Shown here: in pieces, positions 1 through 8,636 of the stretch
How positions within the stretch are numbered: the stretch's first letter is position 1
Layout of the letters: each line of letters opens with the position of its first letter
Assembly (NCBI RefSeq): GCF_024808665.1
Contig: NZ_JANUBZ010000006.1
Location: 124,001 to 188,000, forward strand
DNA from: Mucilaginibacter empetricola
GTDB taxonomy: Bacteria > Bacteroidota > Bacteroidia > Sphingobacteriales > Sphingobacteriaceae
Reading direction: 5' to 3'
Length of the DNA: 64,000 bases
Made by a program: the position numbers and the translations under genes
The notes under the pieces: generated by a model
What the model was told of the DNA's origin: nothing
Database searches by the model: none
Seen by the model: only the letters and a program-made list of their open reading frames with translations

Positions 1-126
1 CAGATGCAGTACGCCCCGGCCGACAAGGTAACCATAGTTTTCTCCGAAAAAGGTAAGCACTTTTTAATGTATGAAGATTTTGATTGGATGATAGCCGAGA
101 TGGATAAATTCTTAAAATCATCATAA
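1..126 (+). CDS. Alpha/beta hydrolase, C-terminal fragment
   Basis: An open frame runs from the window edge to a TAA at 124-126, giving 41 residues. The end has the look of the last strand and helix of an alpha/beta hydrolase: KHFLMYEDFDWM followed by a helix ending DKFLKSS, where the His would be the catalytic histidine. The rest of the gene, including the nucleophile elbow, lies outside the window. Family assignment is by pattern only. Confidence 0.5.
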   Translation, partial: QMQYAPADKVTIVFSEKGKHFLMYEDFDWMIAEMDKFLKSS

Positions 127-256
127 AGAGCCAGTTTTAAATTACCGGAATTGATACTTCATCAAGTAATTCCTACAGTTCATGTAAATAAATATAGGTT
201 CCGGGTGATATGGCTTTTCTTCGTAGTGTAATTCTAAATCACTAAAAAGAAAAAGC

Positions 257-1285
257 ATGAAAAATCACATCCACCATGGGCATGACCACAGCCCTGAATC
301 GAATGACACTAACAACGATGGTATTGACCGCCGGGGATTTTTAGAGTGTATGGCCTGGGCCGGCACCGGTGTATTATGGATGATGTCGGGCGGTATTTTA
401 AAATCATATGGCATGAGTCAGATGATTGATAAAACTACCGGCGGCCTTAAAAAAGGATTGCTGCTGCCTCAGTCTGACTTCAGCTTTGTGCAGATCAGCG
501 ATAGCCATATCGGTTTTAATAAAGCTGCTAATCCTGATGTTGTATCAACCCTACAAGCGGCCATCGCCAAAATAAATAATATGCCAACAGCGCCATCATT
601 TGTGCTGCATACCGGCGATCTTTCACACCTGGCACAGGCAGACGAATTTGATACCCTTGAGCAATCATTAAAAAGTATAAAAACCGACAAGATATTTTAT
701 GTACCGGGCGAGCACGACGTAACCGACAACGGCAAGCTTTACCTGGAACGTTATGGAAAAGGAACGCTGGGAGATGGCTGGTATAGCTTTGATAAAAACG
801 GCGTCCATTTTATAGGCCTGGTTAACGTTACCAACCATGTGGATGGCGGCTTAGGTTATTTAGGCCCCGATCAATTGAAATGGCTGGAAAATGACGTTAA
901 AGGTTTATCAAGCAGTACGCCTATTGTTGTTTTTGCACATATTCCGCTTTGGGCTGTATATCCGCAATGGGGCTGGGCAACGTCAGACAGTGCACAGGCA
1001 CTTTCTTTCCTTAAACGCTTCGGCTCGGTATCGGTATTAAACGGTCACATCCACCAAACCATACAAAAGGTTGAAGGTAACATTACTTTCCATACCGCTA
1101 ATTCAACAGCGTTTCCGCAGCCTGCTCCGGGATCGGCTCCATCACCAGGCCCAATGAAAGTTCCGGCAGAAAAATTGAGAACACTATTAGGTTTAACCAG
1201 TGTAAATTATGTTGAACATAACCACTCGCTGGCCATAACTGATACGCCACTAATAGATGCCGCAGCAGCCACTATTGGTCAATAA
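257..1285 (+). CDS. Tat-exported calcineurin-like metallophosphoesterase
   Basis: A 342-residue predicted metal-dependent phosphohydrolase acting outside the cytoplasm. A His-rich start (residues 4-11) is followed by twin arginines at 25-26 (RRGFLECMAW) and a hydrophobic stretch, which resembles a Tat signal. The metal-binding blocks of the family are in order: DSH at 82-84, GDLSH at 120-124, GEHD at 151-154, a histidine at 228 and GHIH at 263-266. The third block normally reads GNHD, so Glu replaces the usual Asn metal ligand. It is followed closely by YceI and a dihaem cytochrome c and probably shares their transcript. Substrate is unknown. Confidence 0.85.
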   Translation: MKNHIHHGHDHSPESNDTNNDGIDRRGFLECMAWAGTGVLWMMSGGILKSYGMSQMIDKTTGGLKKGLLLPQSDFSFVQISDSHIGFNKAANPDVVSTLQAAIAKINNMPTAPSFVLHTGDLSHLAQADEFDTLEQSLKSIKTDKIFYVPGEHDVTDNGKLYLERYGKGTLGDGWYSFDKNGVHFIGLVNVTNHVDGGLGYLGPDQLKWLENDVKGLSSSTPIVVFAHIPLWAVYPQWGWATSDSAQALSFLKRFGSVSVLNGHIHQTIQKVEGNITFHTANSTAFPQPAPGSAPSPGPMKVPAEKLRTLLGLTSVNYVEHNHSLAITDTPLIDAAAATIGQ

Positions 1286-1308
1286 AAATTTAATAAGAAT
1301 ATCATTTT

Positions 1309-1854
1309 ATGAAAAAGACAATATTGCTTTTAGCAGCATTTGTGGGTTTGTTACTGGGTTTAACATCATCTGCCTTTGCCCAATTAAAACCGGTTGACGG
1401 TGGATCATCACTGAAATTTACTGTTCAAAATCTGGGCTTTGATGTAGATGGCACCTTTAACGGTTTTCAGGGTAAACTTTTATTCGATCCGCAAAATCCA
1501 TCAGCTGCCAGCTTTGATGTAACCATTGATGCTACCACGGTTAATACAGATAACCATCTCCGCGATGAACATTTGCGCGCTGAAGGCTATTTCGACGTAA
1601 AGAATTACCCGCGCATCCGTTTGGTATCGTCAAAAGTTTCGGGCAAAAATGGAGCTTATAGCTTAACCGGGCAGCTGACCATTAAAGGTAAAACCCAACA
1701 GGTTAGTTTTCCATTTACGGCCACACCTACAGCTGACGGATATAATTTTAAAGGCAGCTTTAAAATTAAAAGAAAAGATTTTGACGTTGGCGGTACCAGC
1801 ACAATATCTAATGAATTAACTGTTGATTTAAACGTACACGCTGTAAAGGCTTAA
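1309..1854 (+). CDS. YceI family periplasmic protein
   Basis: A 181-residue secreted protein with a classic signal peptide ending near AFAQ (about residue 25). The body matches the YceI lipocalin-like fold, which binds isoprenoid-type lipids in known members: a start like LKPVDGGSSLKFTVQNLGF, then a central NTDNHLRDEHLRAEGYFDV and an ITIKGKTQ-type turn. It lies 24 nt after the metallophosphoesterase and 2 nt before the cytochrome gene, so the three are likely one operon. A second YceI paralogue sits at 24056-24607 in the ECF sigma operon. The actual ligand is not known. Confidence 0.9.
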   Translation: MKKTILLLAAFVGLLLGLTSSAFAQLKPVDGGSSLKFTVQNLGFDVDGTFNGFQGKLLFDPQNPSAASFDVTIDATTVNTDNHLRDEHLRAEGYFDVKNYPRIRLVSSKVSGKNGAYSLTGQLTIKGKTQQVSFPFTATPTADGYNFKGSFKIKRKDFDVGGTSTISNELTVDLNVHAVKA

Positions 1855-1856
1855 AT

Positions 1857-2273
1857 ATGAAGGCAAATAGAAAATTTGTAGCTATTATATCACTTGCTAC
1901 CGTTGTAATATTAAGCGTGGCCATGGCAAAGCCGGAAACAAAAGAAACACCGCAATACCAAAATTTAAAAGTGCTGCCTAAAAATATCAGCTCAAAAGAT
2001 TTGAATGGAATTATGGTTGATGACTTTCAGGATGCGCTGGGTGTTGGCTGCGATTTTTGCCATGCAGCATCAAAAGACGGGCACGGGCTCGATTTTGTTA
2101 GTGATGTCAAGCCCGAAAAAAATATTTCGCGCGCTATGATGCGGATGACCATAGGCTTAAATAAAAAGTATTTTATGGCCAAACACCCGCTTATTGGCAG
2201 CAATGCATTGGTGGTTACCTGTAATACATGCCATAAAGGTCAGGCATTTCCTGATGGCGCCGAACCGAAATAG
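1857..2273 (+). CDS. Dihaem c-type cytochrome, reaction-centre cytochrome subunit family
   Basis: A 138-residue exported protein with an N-terminal hydrophobic signal or anchor (residues 8-24). It has two haem c attachment motifs, CDFCH at 65-69 and CNTCH at 122-126. Methionines at 95, 96 and 98 could be axial ligands. The stretch around LPKNISSKDLNGIMVDDFQDALG resembles the photosynthetic reaction centre cytochrome c family as found in non-phototrophic Bacteroidota; it is not evidence of photosynthesis. It starts 2 nt after the YceI gene, suggesting an envelope redox or lipid-related module. Partner reductase not visible. Confidence 0.85.
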   Translation: MKANRKFVAIISLATVVILSVAMAKPETKETPQYQNLKVLPKNISSKDLNGIMVDDFQDALGVGCDFCHAASKDGHGLDFVSDVKPEKNISRAMMRMTIGLNKKYFMAKHPLIGSNALVVTCNTCHKGQAFPDGAEPK

Positions 2274-2329
2274 TGTTGCGAAATAGTTTTAAAAAGCCGT
2301 CGGCCATTTTAAGCGAAATGATAAAATAA

Positions 2330-3379
2330 ATGAATAGTTTTAATAGTTTAATTGACAAAGTTTTGAAGGGTAGTAAACTAACATATCATTTGGTTTTTTG
2401 GCTGGCGGCTTATTTGTTTTGGGTTTTTATTTTCCGCAACAATACGCTCGTAATTACGCATGCCATAACCATACAATTTTGCTACCTGGTTTTTATTGCT
2501 GCTAACTATTACTTCAATTCGTTGTATGCCATCCCGCAACTGCTCAACAAAAAAAAGTACGTAGTTTTCGTACTGTGTTTTTTATCAGCAATAGTTATTA
2601 CTGCTGTTTTGCGGGTACCGGTATCGGCTTTTGTTTATCGTTATGTATTTAAAATCACCAATAATCATTTCGATTATCTGATGGTTTTTTATAACTCGTT
2701 TATTAATATTCTGTTTTGGGTGGTGGCAATTTTAACAGGGAAAATGATTGCAGATAAAATAAGGTCGCAGCGTTATATCGAAAAAATTGAAAGCGAGCGG
2801 GCTTTTAATGAACTTAACTTTTTACGGGCGCAATTTAACCCTCACTTTTTGTTCAACTCTATCAATTCTATTTATGGGCATATTGATAAATCCAACAAAA
2901 TTGCCCGCGATATGCTGCTGATGTTTTCTGAAATGCTTCGATATCAGTTATACGAATGCAATGTTGATCAGATTGAAGTGGAAAGAGAGCTCAACTACAT
3001 CAAAAATTATATCGCACTGCAAAAAAGCAGAATGGACGAGCGTGTAGTAGTTAACTTTTTGGCGACCAATATGAATGGAAATATTAAGATAGCGCCTCTG
3101 TTATTGATTACTTTTATAGAGAATGCCTTTAAATATGTGGGGTTTAATGAATACAAAGAAAACCGGGTTGATATTACATTAAATTATGACAGAGGGGCGC
3201 TGTTTTTTACGATATTTAATACCAAGGATACTTTTATCAGCAGCCCCGAAAAATCATCCGGTTTGGGCATCGCTAATACCAAACGTCGCCTGGAATTAAT
3301 TTATCCGAATGAGCACCTTTTGGCAATTGATAATAATGACGAGGGCTTTGGAGTACACCTAACTTTATTAAAGGTATGA
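2330..3379 (+). CDS. LytS-type membrane sensor histidine kinase
   Basis: A 349-residue kinase of the His_kinase (LytS/YehU) family. Four likely membrane helices occupy residues about 21-35, 43-63, 78-100 and 118-140. A short coiled linker leads to the phospho-acceptor block FNPHFLFN with His 172. The C-terminal third is an HATPase domain ending in a glycine box (GLGIANTKRRL). There is no obvious extracellular sensor domain, so the membrane helices probably sense the signal. It overlaps the response regulator gene by 4 nt, indicating translational coupling. Confidence 0.93.
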   Translation: MNSFNSLIDKVLKGSKLTYHLVFWLAAYLFWVFIFRNNTLVITHAITIQFCYLVFIAANYYFNSLYAIPQLLNKKKYVVFVLCFLSAIVITAVLRVPVSAFVYRYVFKITNNHFDYLMVFYNSFINILFWVVAILTGKMIADKIRSQRYIEKIESERAFNELNFLRAQFNPHFLFNSINSIYGHIDKSNKIARDMLLMFSEMLRYQLYECNVDQIEVERELNYIKNYIALQKSRMDERVVVNFLATNMNGNIKIAPLLLITFIENAFKYVGFNEYKENRVDITLNYDRGALFFTIFNTKDTFISSPEKSSGLGIANTKRRLELIYPNEHLLAIDNNDEGFGVHLTLLKV

Positions 3380-4092
3380 TGCTGAATTGTTTGATAATTG
3401 ATGATGAGCCTATAGCCCGCAAGCTATTACAGGAATACATAGAGGAGATTGATTTTTTAACGCTGGTTGGATCGGCCGAAAATCCGCTAAGGGCCGTTGG
3501 CCTGATTAATAAATTGGATGTTGATTTAATTTTTCTGGACATCAACATGCCAAAGATCAACGGACTTGATTTTTTACGTTCGGCCGATAACCTGCCTATG
3601 GTAATTATGACTACCGCCTACGGGCAATATGCATTAGATGGTTTTGAAATGGATGTAATTGACTACCTGGTTAAACCCTTTTCGCTGGATCGGTTTTTAA
3701 AAGCAGCTCAAAAGGCGTTGGAGTTGCATAATCTGAAACAAAAAGCCATTCGGCCCGAAAAAGGCGCAGGCTATTTTTATGTGAAGTGCGATGGTAAAAT
3801 TGAAAAAGTAAACTATGATGATTTGCTTTACATTGAAGCTATGGCCAATTATGTAACGCTGTACACTATAGATGATAAACTAATTGTGTATCTCACTATA
3901 AAAGGTATTTTAGAAAAACTACCCGCGGAAAAATTTCTGCAGGTGCATAAAAGCCACGTTGTAAATCTGGATAAAATCAATACCATTGAGGGCAATATGC
4001 TGCATTTGGGAGATAAGAAAATAACCGTTGGCCTAAGCTTTTATGACGAAGTGATGGACAAAATATTAAAGGGTAGATATTTAAAAAGGTAA
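3376..4092 (+). CDS. LytTR-family response regulator
   Basis: A 238-residue regulator. The receiver domain covers residues 1-120 with acidic residues at 10-11 and the phospho-acceptor Asp 55 in LIFLDINMP. The C-terminal LytTR DNA-binding domain (about 137-236) contains the family pattern KVNYDDLLYIEAMANYV and QVHKSHVVNLDKI. It is cognate to the kinase it overlaps. Targets cannot be read from the sequence; the nearest downstream genes are a GNAT enzyme and a J-domain protein, neither obviously regulated by it. Confidence 0.94.
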   Translation: MMLNCLIIDDEPIARKLLQEYIEEIDFLTLVGSAENPLRAVGLINKLDVDLIFLDINMPKINGLDFLRSADNLPMVIMTTAYGQYALDGFEMDVIDYLVKPFSLDRFLKAAQKALELHNLKQKAIRPEKGAGYFYVKCDGKIEKVNYDDLLYIEAMANYVTLYTIDDKLIVYLTIKGILEKLPAEKFLQVHKSHVVNLDKINTIEGNMLHLGDKKITVGLSFYDEVMDKILKGRYLKR

Positions 4093-4139
4093 CAGGCGGC
4101 TGACAAAATACCTATCCGGATATTTCTATTTTTACAGGC

Positions 4140-4595
4140 ATGAATGCCATCAACCTTAAACACACCAACAGCCAGGATCCAGATTTTCGTTTATTAATTA
4201 CCGAATTAGATGCCGAGCTACGCGCCACCTATGATGAGCTGATGAATACCTACGACCAGCATAATATTATAGAAAAAATAGATACTGTAGTAATAGCCTA
4301 TGTTGAAGGGCGACCGGTCGGCTGCGGATGTTTTAAAGCTTTTGATAAAGATGCTGCAGAAGTTAAGCGCATGTATGTAAGGCCGCAATTCAGAGGCATG
4401 CGCATTAGCGCAATGGTATTGAATGAATTGGAAGTATGGGCAGCATCGCTCGGTTATACCCGTATGCTGCTGGAAACCGGCGAAAAGCAATTGGCTGCAA
4501 TTAGCTTATACCAAAAAGGCGGCTATGTAAAGAGCGATAATTATGGCCCATATGTTGGCTTAAAAACCAGTTTGTGTTATAGCAAAACATTATAA
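4140..4595 (+). CDS. GNAT-family N-acetyltransferase
   Basis: A 151-residue acetyl-CoA-dependent acyltransferase. The core shows the strand GRPVGCGCFKAF, motif A with the acetyl-CoA loop (VKRMYVRPQFRGMRISAMVL, about residues 78-97) and the later LLETGEKQLAAISLYQKGGY typical of the family. The R-G-M-R-I-S loop fits the Q/R-x-x-G-x-G/A pyrophosphate loop loosely. Small-molecule or amine substrate unknown. It follows the LytTR regulator by 47 nt and could be a separate unit. Confidence 0.88.
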   Translation: MNAINLKHTNSQDPDFRLLITELDAELRATYDELMNTYDQHNIIEKIDTVVIAYVEGRPVGCGCFKAFDKDAAEVKRMYVRPQFRGMRISAMVLNELEVWAASLGYTRMLLETGEKQLAAISLYQKGGYVKSDNYGPYVGLKTSLCYSKTL

Positions 4596-4676
4596 CCTAT
4601 TGGTACTTGTTTGTTATTTAACATTTGTTTGAAAATCCATTTTTGAATAACCCTCACTATTTCAGCTAATAAACCG

Positions 4677-4684
4677 TACCTTTG
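4677..4684 (+). promoter_or_regulatory. Possible -7 promoter element (TAnnTTTG)
   Basis: TACCTTTG fits the Bacteroidota housekeeping promoter -7 consensus TAnnTTTG and lies 83 nt before the J-domain gene. No convincing -33 TTG element is found at the usual distance, so this is a weak call. Confidence 0.3.
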
Positions 4685-4767
4685 CGCGATTATTTTCTTG
4701 AAAAAGGCAATTCACCATTAAACGGGGCATCTTCTTCAACGATAATAAGTACAAGATCAGGAATGTT

Positions 4768-5214
4768 ATGAAAAAAATAGTTGATTACAGAAAATTGTTA
4801 AATGTTAATGAAACGGCCGAATTGCAGGAGCTAAAAACGGTTTACAGATCCTTGGTGAAAACCTGGCATCCTGATAAGTTTCATGATAATGCTGATCTGA
4901 AATTAGAGGCTGAAGAAAAAAGCAAACAGATAATTGAAGCCTACCATTTTTTGGTAAGCATAGCTCCCGAAACGCGTAACCAATCGCTGCCTGAATATAA
5001 TGTAACTACGGCTTCGGCAATTACTGATTTTGATTATAAATCGCAGGTGTTAACCATGTACTTTGCTGATGGCAATTCATACGAATACTTTGATGTACCA
5101 AAAGCAGTATACATCAAAATGATTAACTCTGATTCGCCGGGACGATTTGCCCGCAGGCATATTTTCAGCAATTACGTTTACAGAAGTTTAAGCAGGCTGG
5201 TGGCCTCCGCATAA
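4768..5214 (+). CDS. J-domain protein fused to a KTSC domain
   Basis: A 148-residue cytoplasmic protein with two parts. Residues about 5-66 form a J-domain: DYRKLLNV, helix II, the HPD tripeptide at 34-36 and a helix ending KQIIEAYHFLV. This is the part of DnaJ proteins that stimulates Hsp70 ATPase. Residues about 82-145 match the KTSC domain (YFADGNSYEYFDVP, then SPGRFARRHI), first described at the C-terminus of a lysyl-tRNA synthetase. No Gly/Phe linker, zinc finger or client-binding domain is present, so it is not DnaJ. Transcribed alone, with a terminator just downstream. A KTSC-directed co-chaperone is an inference. Confidence 0.82.
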   Translation: MKKIVDYRKLLNVNETAELQELKTVYRSLVKTWHPDKFHDNADLKLEAEEKSKQIIEAYHFLVSIAPETRNQSLPEYNVTTASAITDFDYKSQVLTMYFADGNSYEYFDVPKAVYIKMINSDSPGRFARRHIFSNYVYRSLSRLVASA

Positions 5215-5261
5215 TAAGCTGTTAAAATTTATTGGCCAGCTCCGTTAAATATTGTTAAATC

Positions 5262-5285
5262 AAACGCCCGTGCAGGGCGTTTTGT
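5262..5285 (+). terminator. Rho-independent terminator of the J-domain gene
   Basis: A perfect 8-bp stem AAACGCCC (5262-5269) and GGGCGTTT (5275-5282) with a 5-nt loop, ending in a T tract, 47 nt after the J-domain stop codon. Confidence 0.75.
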
Positions 5286-5351
5286 CGTTTGCATTAATCG
5301 CCAATCCGGTAAACAGTTTACGGACTGAATAAGTATTTTGAAGAGCTTATA

Positions 5352-5377
5352 AACGACAAATGCGGCTTTCGCCGCAC
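5352..5377 (-). terminator. Probable terminator of the RND efflux operon
   Basis: A TGCGGC-TTTC-GCCGCA hairpin (5362-5377) lies 40 nt after the end of the RND pump gene. Read on the minus strand it is followed by a T-rich stretch (TTTGTCGTTT). The stem is only 6 bp and the T run is interrupted, so termination may be partial. Confidence 0.45.
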
Positions 5378-5417
5378 TGCCATTTACAAATTATATAAAG
5401 GGGTATTGTCAGGTTGA

Positions 5418-8400
5418 TTATATCCTACTCACTAATCCGCTCTCAACCCGTTTACGATATGACCAGAAAAATACAATCGGGAAAATAAATAAATTAAATA
5501 TGGTGTTGGTTATCAGTCCGCCTATCACCACAATAGCCAGCGGCTTTGAGGCCTCCGAGCCTATGCCGTTTGACATCGCCGCAGGCAACAAACCAATAGC
5601 TGCCATCATTGCCGTCATCACCACAGGGCGTAAACGATCTTCAACTCCCGCCTTTATAGCAATGGCAAATGATGCCCATGTGGTATGATGTTTTAAATGG
5701 GTAATGTTGCTTTTAAACTTGGATATCAGTATCACACCGTTTTGTACACAAATGCCAAACAAGGCTATAAAACCAATACCTGCTGATATATTAAAGTTTA
5801 CACCGGTTACAAGCAGGGCCAGTATGCCACCCATAATGGCAAAAGGAACGTTGTTTAATACCAGCAACGAATCTCGGAAGTTGCCGAATAGAATAAACAA
5901 GATGAAGAAAATTATCAACAAGCTGATAGGAACTACCTGGCTTAGCCTTTTGGTAGCGCGTTGCTGATTTTCAAAATCGCCGGCCCATTGTAAGGAATAA
6001 CCTTTGGGCAGTTTAATTTGTGCGTTAACTTTATCCTGTGCTTCTTTAATGGTGCTGCCCATATCCCTGCCGCGGATAGAGAATTTGATAGCTCCATAAC
6101 GTTGGTGATCGTCGCGGTAGATCATGCTGATACCGGTTAACTTTTTGATGCTGGCAATTTCGCGCAGGGGCACGGTATTACCACCAAGGGTGGGTACACG
6201 TAAATCGCCTATGGCTTGCTCGTTGTTCCTGAAATCTTCGGGGTAACGTATGCGCAGGTCAAACTTACGCTCGCCTTCATAAATCTGCGTTACCGCCTTG
6301 CCGCCTATGGCCATTTCAATTACAGCGTTTGCATCGGCAGCAGTGACACCATATTGAGCCATTTCCTGCTGGTTTAAATCGATATCTAATTCCGGCTGAC
6401 CAACATTATGAAGGATACCCAAATCCTCAATCCCTTTTACACCCTTTAAAATCGAGTAAATATTTACTTCGCGTTTTTCGATGTATTTATAATCATCGCC
6501 AAACATCTTAACGACAATGGAACCTTTTACGCCGGAAACTGCTTCTTCAACATTGTCGGATATGGGTTGGGAGAAGTTAATATCAACACCGGGGAAAAAC
6601 TTAAGTTTTTCCTGCATGCGTTGTATAAGTTCTTCCTTGGTTTCTTTACGTTTCCATTGGTCCTGCGGGTAAATGTCCACATGGAACTCGATGTTATAAA
6701 ACCCGGTAGCATCCGTTCCATCATTCGGTCGGCCGGTTTGCGACATTACCTGTTTTACCTCATCAAAACTCAGGAAGATATTACGCATCTCATTCGCCAT
6801 TTTTACCGATTCTTTTAATGAGATACTCAACGGGCCGGTGGCGCGCACATAAATAGCGCCTTCATTTAGTTCGGGTAAAAACTCAGTACCTAAAAGGCTA
6901 AAGCTTGCTAAACTGAGTATCAAAGCTAAAATGGCAATAGGGAAAACCAGCTTTCGACCCTTAAAGCATACGGAGTAAAACCGCATGGCATTATGGGTAA
7001 TAAAGTTGACGAAAATATTGTGCTTTTCCTTTACGTTTTTGTTTAACAGTACGCTTGCCAAGGCAGGTACAAAGGTGAAAGTAAGTATTACAGCGCCTAA
7101 TAAAGCGAAGCCAAGGGTCCAGGCCAATGGCGAGAACATTTTTCCTTCTACCTTTTCAAAACTGAAAATGGGCAATAAACCGGTGATGATAATTAGCTTG
7201 GCGAAAAATATGCCTTTGCCATTTACCAGACATGCCTTTTTAATCATACCCAGTTTGCTCATCTTATTGTAATGGTCCATGCCTACCTCTTTTGCCCGAT
7301 GGTCCAGCACAACAAATATGCCCTCAACCATCACCACGGCACCATCTATAATGATCCCAAAGTCAATAGCGCCCATGGATAACAAATTGGCCGACATGCC
7401 TTTTAATTTCAAACATATAAACGCAAACAAAAGGGCCAGCGGAATAATAAGCGAAACAATAAGCGTAGTGCGCCAATCCGCCATAAACAGAAATACAATT
7501 ACGGTTACGAAGATGATACCTTCGGCCATGTTGTGTAAAACGGTATGGGTAGCAAAATTTACCAGATCCTCACGATCGTAAAACGTTTTTAGCTTTACAT
7601 CATCGGGCAGTATTTTATTATTAAGATCGTTTATTTTTATTTTAAGATTCTTGATAACAACGCTCGGGTTTTCGCCTTTGCGCATCACTACGATGCCCTC
7701 AATTACATCCGGATCTTTATCGCGCCCAACCTGCCCTAAACGCGGTAAGGCTGATTCTGTAACCTCGGCAATGGTTTTTACATAAACGGGTGTGCCCTTT
7801 ATATTATTAATAACGATGTTTCTAATTTCATCGATATTATTGAGCAAACCAATCCCTCTAACTACATAAGCCTGGCCCGCCTGGTCAATTACATCGCCGC
7901 CAACGTTTACGTTGCTTTTAGAAACCGCATCATACAACTGCAGGGGCGTAACGTTGTACTGAACCGCTTTTTCGGGATTGATAGTGATCTGGTAAGTCTT
8001 TACCTCGCCGCCGAAGCTGTTTACATCGGCTATGCCAGGTACCGAACGTATTTCGCGCTCAACCACCCAGTCTTCAATGGTTTTTAAATCTTTAACGGTC
8101 CTTTTGTTGCTGGTTAGGGTAAAGCGATAAATCTCACCGGTGGGCCCATAAGGAGGTTCTACCGAAGGATTTACACCATCGGGTAAATCAGCATCACCCA
8201 AATGATTATTAATCTGTAAGCGCGCAAATGCGTAGTCTACATCATCATCAAAAGTTATTTTTACCACCGATAAACCAAAAAGAGAAGATGAGCGGATACT
8301 GGTCTTCCTTTCGGCAGGGTTCATGGCTATTTCAAGCGGGCGGGTAACAAATTTCTCCACTTCCTCCGCGCTTCTGCCCGGCCATTGTGATATTATAGTT

Positions 8401-8549
8401 ACTGATGTATTGGTAACATCGGGAAAAGCATCAATACTAATGGTTTTAAAGCTGATATATCCTGCAACGGCAAGTAAAGCCGTTACAAAAAATATGAAAA
8501 ACCTGTTTCTTAAAGCGAAAGCAAGAATATTTTTTATGAATTTATTCAT
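5418..8549 (-). CDS. CusA/CzcA-family heavy-metal efflux RND pump
   Basis: A 1043-residue inner-membrane proton-driven exporter, the full length expected for the heavy-metal RND subfamily. It starts with a membrane helix followed by DAFPDVTNTSVTI and two periplasmic repeats. The fourth membrane helix carries DFGIIIDGAVVMVEG near residue 400, with the Asp/Asp/Glu set typical of metal-pumping RND proteins rather than drug pumps. Five terminal helices end with SGIGSEASKPLAIVVIGG. It is the last gene of a minus-strand unit after the adaptor and TolC genes, with CusRS-like regulators upstream. The ion (copper, silver, cobalt, zinc, cadmium) cannot be decided from sequence. Confidence 0.95.
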   Translation of the reverse strand: MNKFIKNILAFALRNRFFIFFVTALLAVAGYISFKTISIDAFPDVTNTSVTIISQWPGRSAEEVEKFVTRPLEIAMNPAERKTSIRSSSLFGLSVVKITFDDDVDYAFARLQINNHLGDADLPDGVNPSVEPPYGPTGEIYRFTLTSNKRTVKDLKTIEDWVVEREIRSVPGIADVNSFGGEVKTYQITINPEKAVQYNVTPLQLYDAVSKSNVNVGGDVIDQAGQAYVVRGIGLLNNIDEIRNIVINNIKGTPVYVKTIAEVTESALPRLGQVGRDKDPDVIEGIVVMRKGENPSVVIKNLKIKINDLNNKILPDDVKLKTFYDREDLVNFATHTVLHNMAEGIIFVTVIVFLFMADWRTTLIVSLIIPLALLFAFICLKLKGMSANLLSMGAIDFGIIIDGAVVMVEGIFVVLDHRAKEVGMDHYNKMSKLGMIKKACLVNGKGIFFAKLIIITGLLPIFSFEKVEGKMFSPLAWTLGFALLGAVILTFTFVPALASVLLNKNVKEKHNIFVNFITHNAMRFYSVCFKGRKLVFPIAILALILSLASFSLLGTEFLPELNEGAIYVRATGPLSISLKESVKMANEMRNIFLSFDEVKQVMSQTGRPNDGTDATGFYNIEFHVDIYPQDQWKRKETKEELIQRMQEKLKFFPGVDINFSQPISDNVEEAVSGVKGSIVVKMFGDDYKYIEKREVNIYSILKGVKGIEDLGILHNVGQPELDIDLNQQEMAQYGVTAADANAVIEMAIGGKAVTQIYEGERKFDLRIRYPEDFRNNEQAIGDLRVPTLGGNTVPLREIASIKKLTGISMIYRDDHQRYGAIKFSIRGRDMGSTIKEAQDKVNAQIKLPKGYSLQWAGDFENQQRATKRLSQVVPISLLIIFFILFILFGNFRDSLLVLNNVPFAIMGGILALLVTGVNFNISAGIGFIALFGICVQNGVILISKFKSNITHLKHHTTWASFAIAIKAGVEDRLRPVVMTAMMAAIGLLPAAMSNGIGSEASKPLAIVVIGGLITNTIFNLFIFPIVFFWSYRKRVESGLVSRI

Positions 8550-8636
8550 CTTCTTTTATCAGATTTCGAATTGCGCCACCGCTAAAGCGGCACGCGGTCG
8601 GACTTATTTTTATCTAAGTATTTTTAAAACGTTTTG

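Noticed and set aside
1857..2273. Possible sign of phototrophy from the reaction-centre-type cytochrome
   Set aside because: This cytochrome family is common in non-phototrophic Bacteroidota and no other photosynthesis gene is present.
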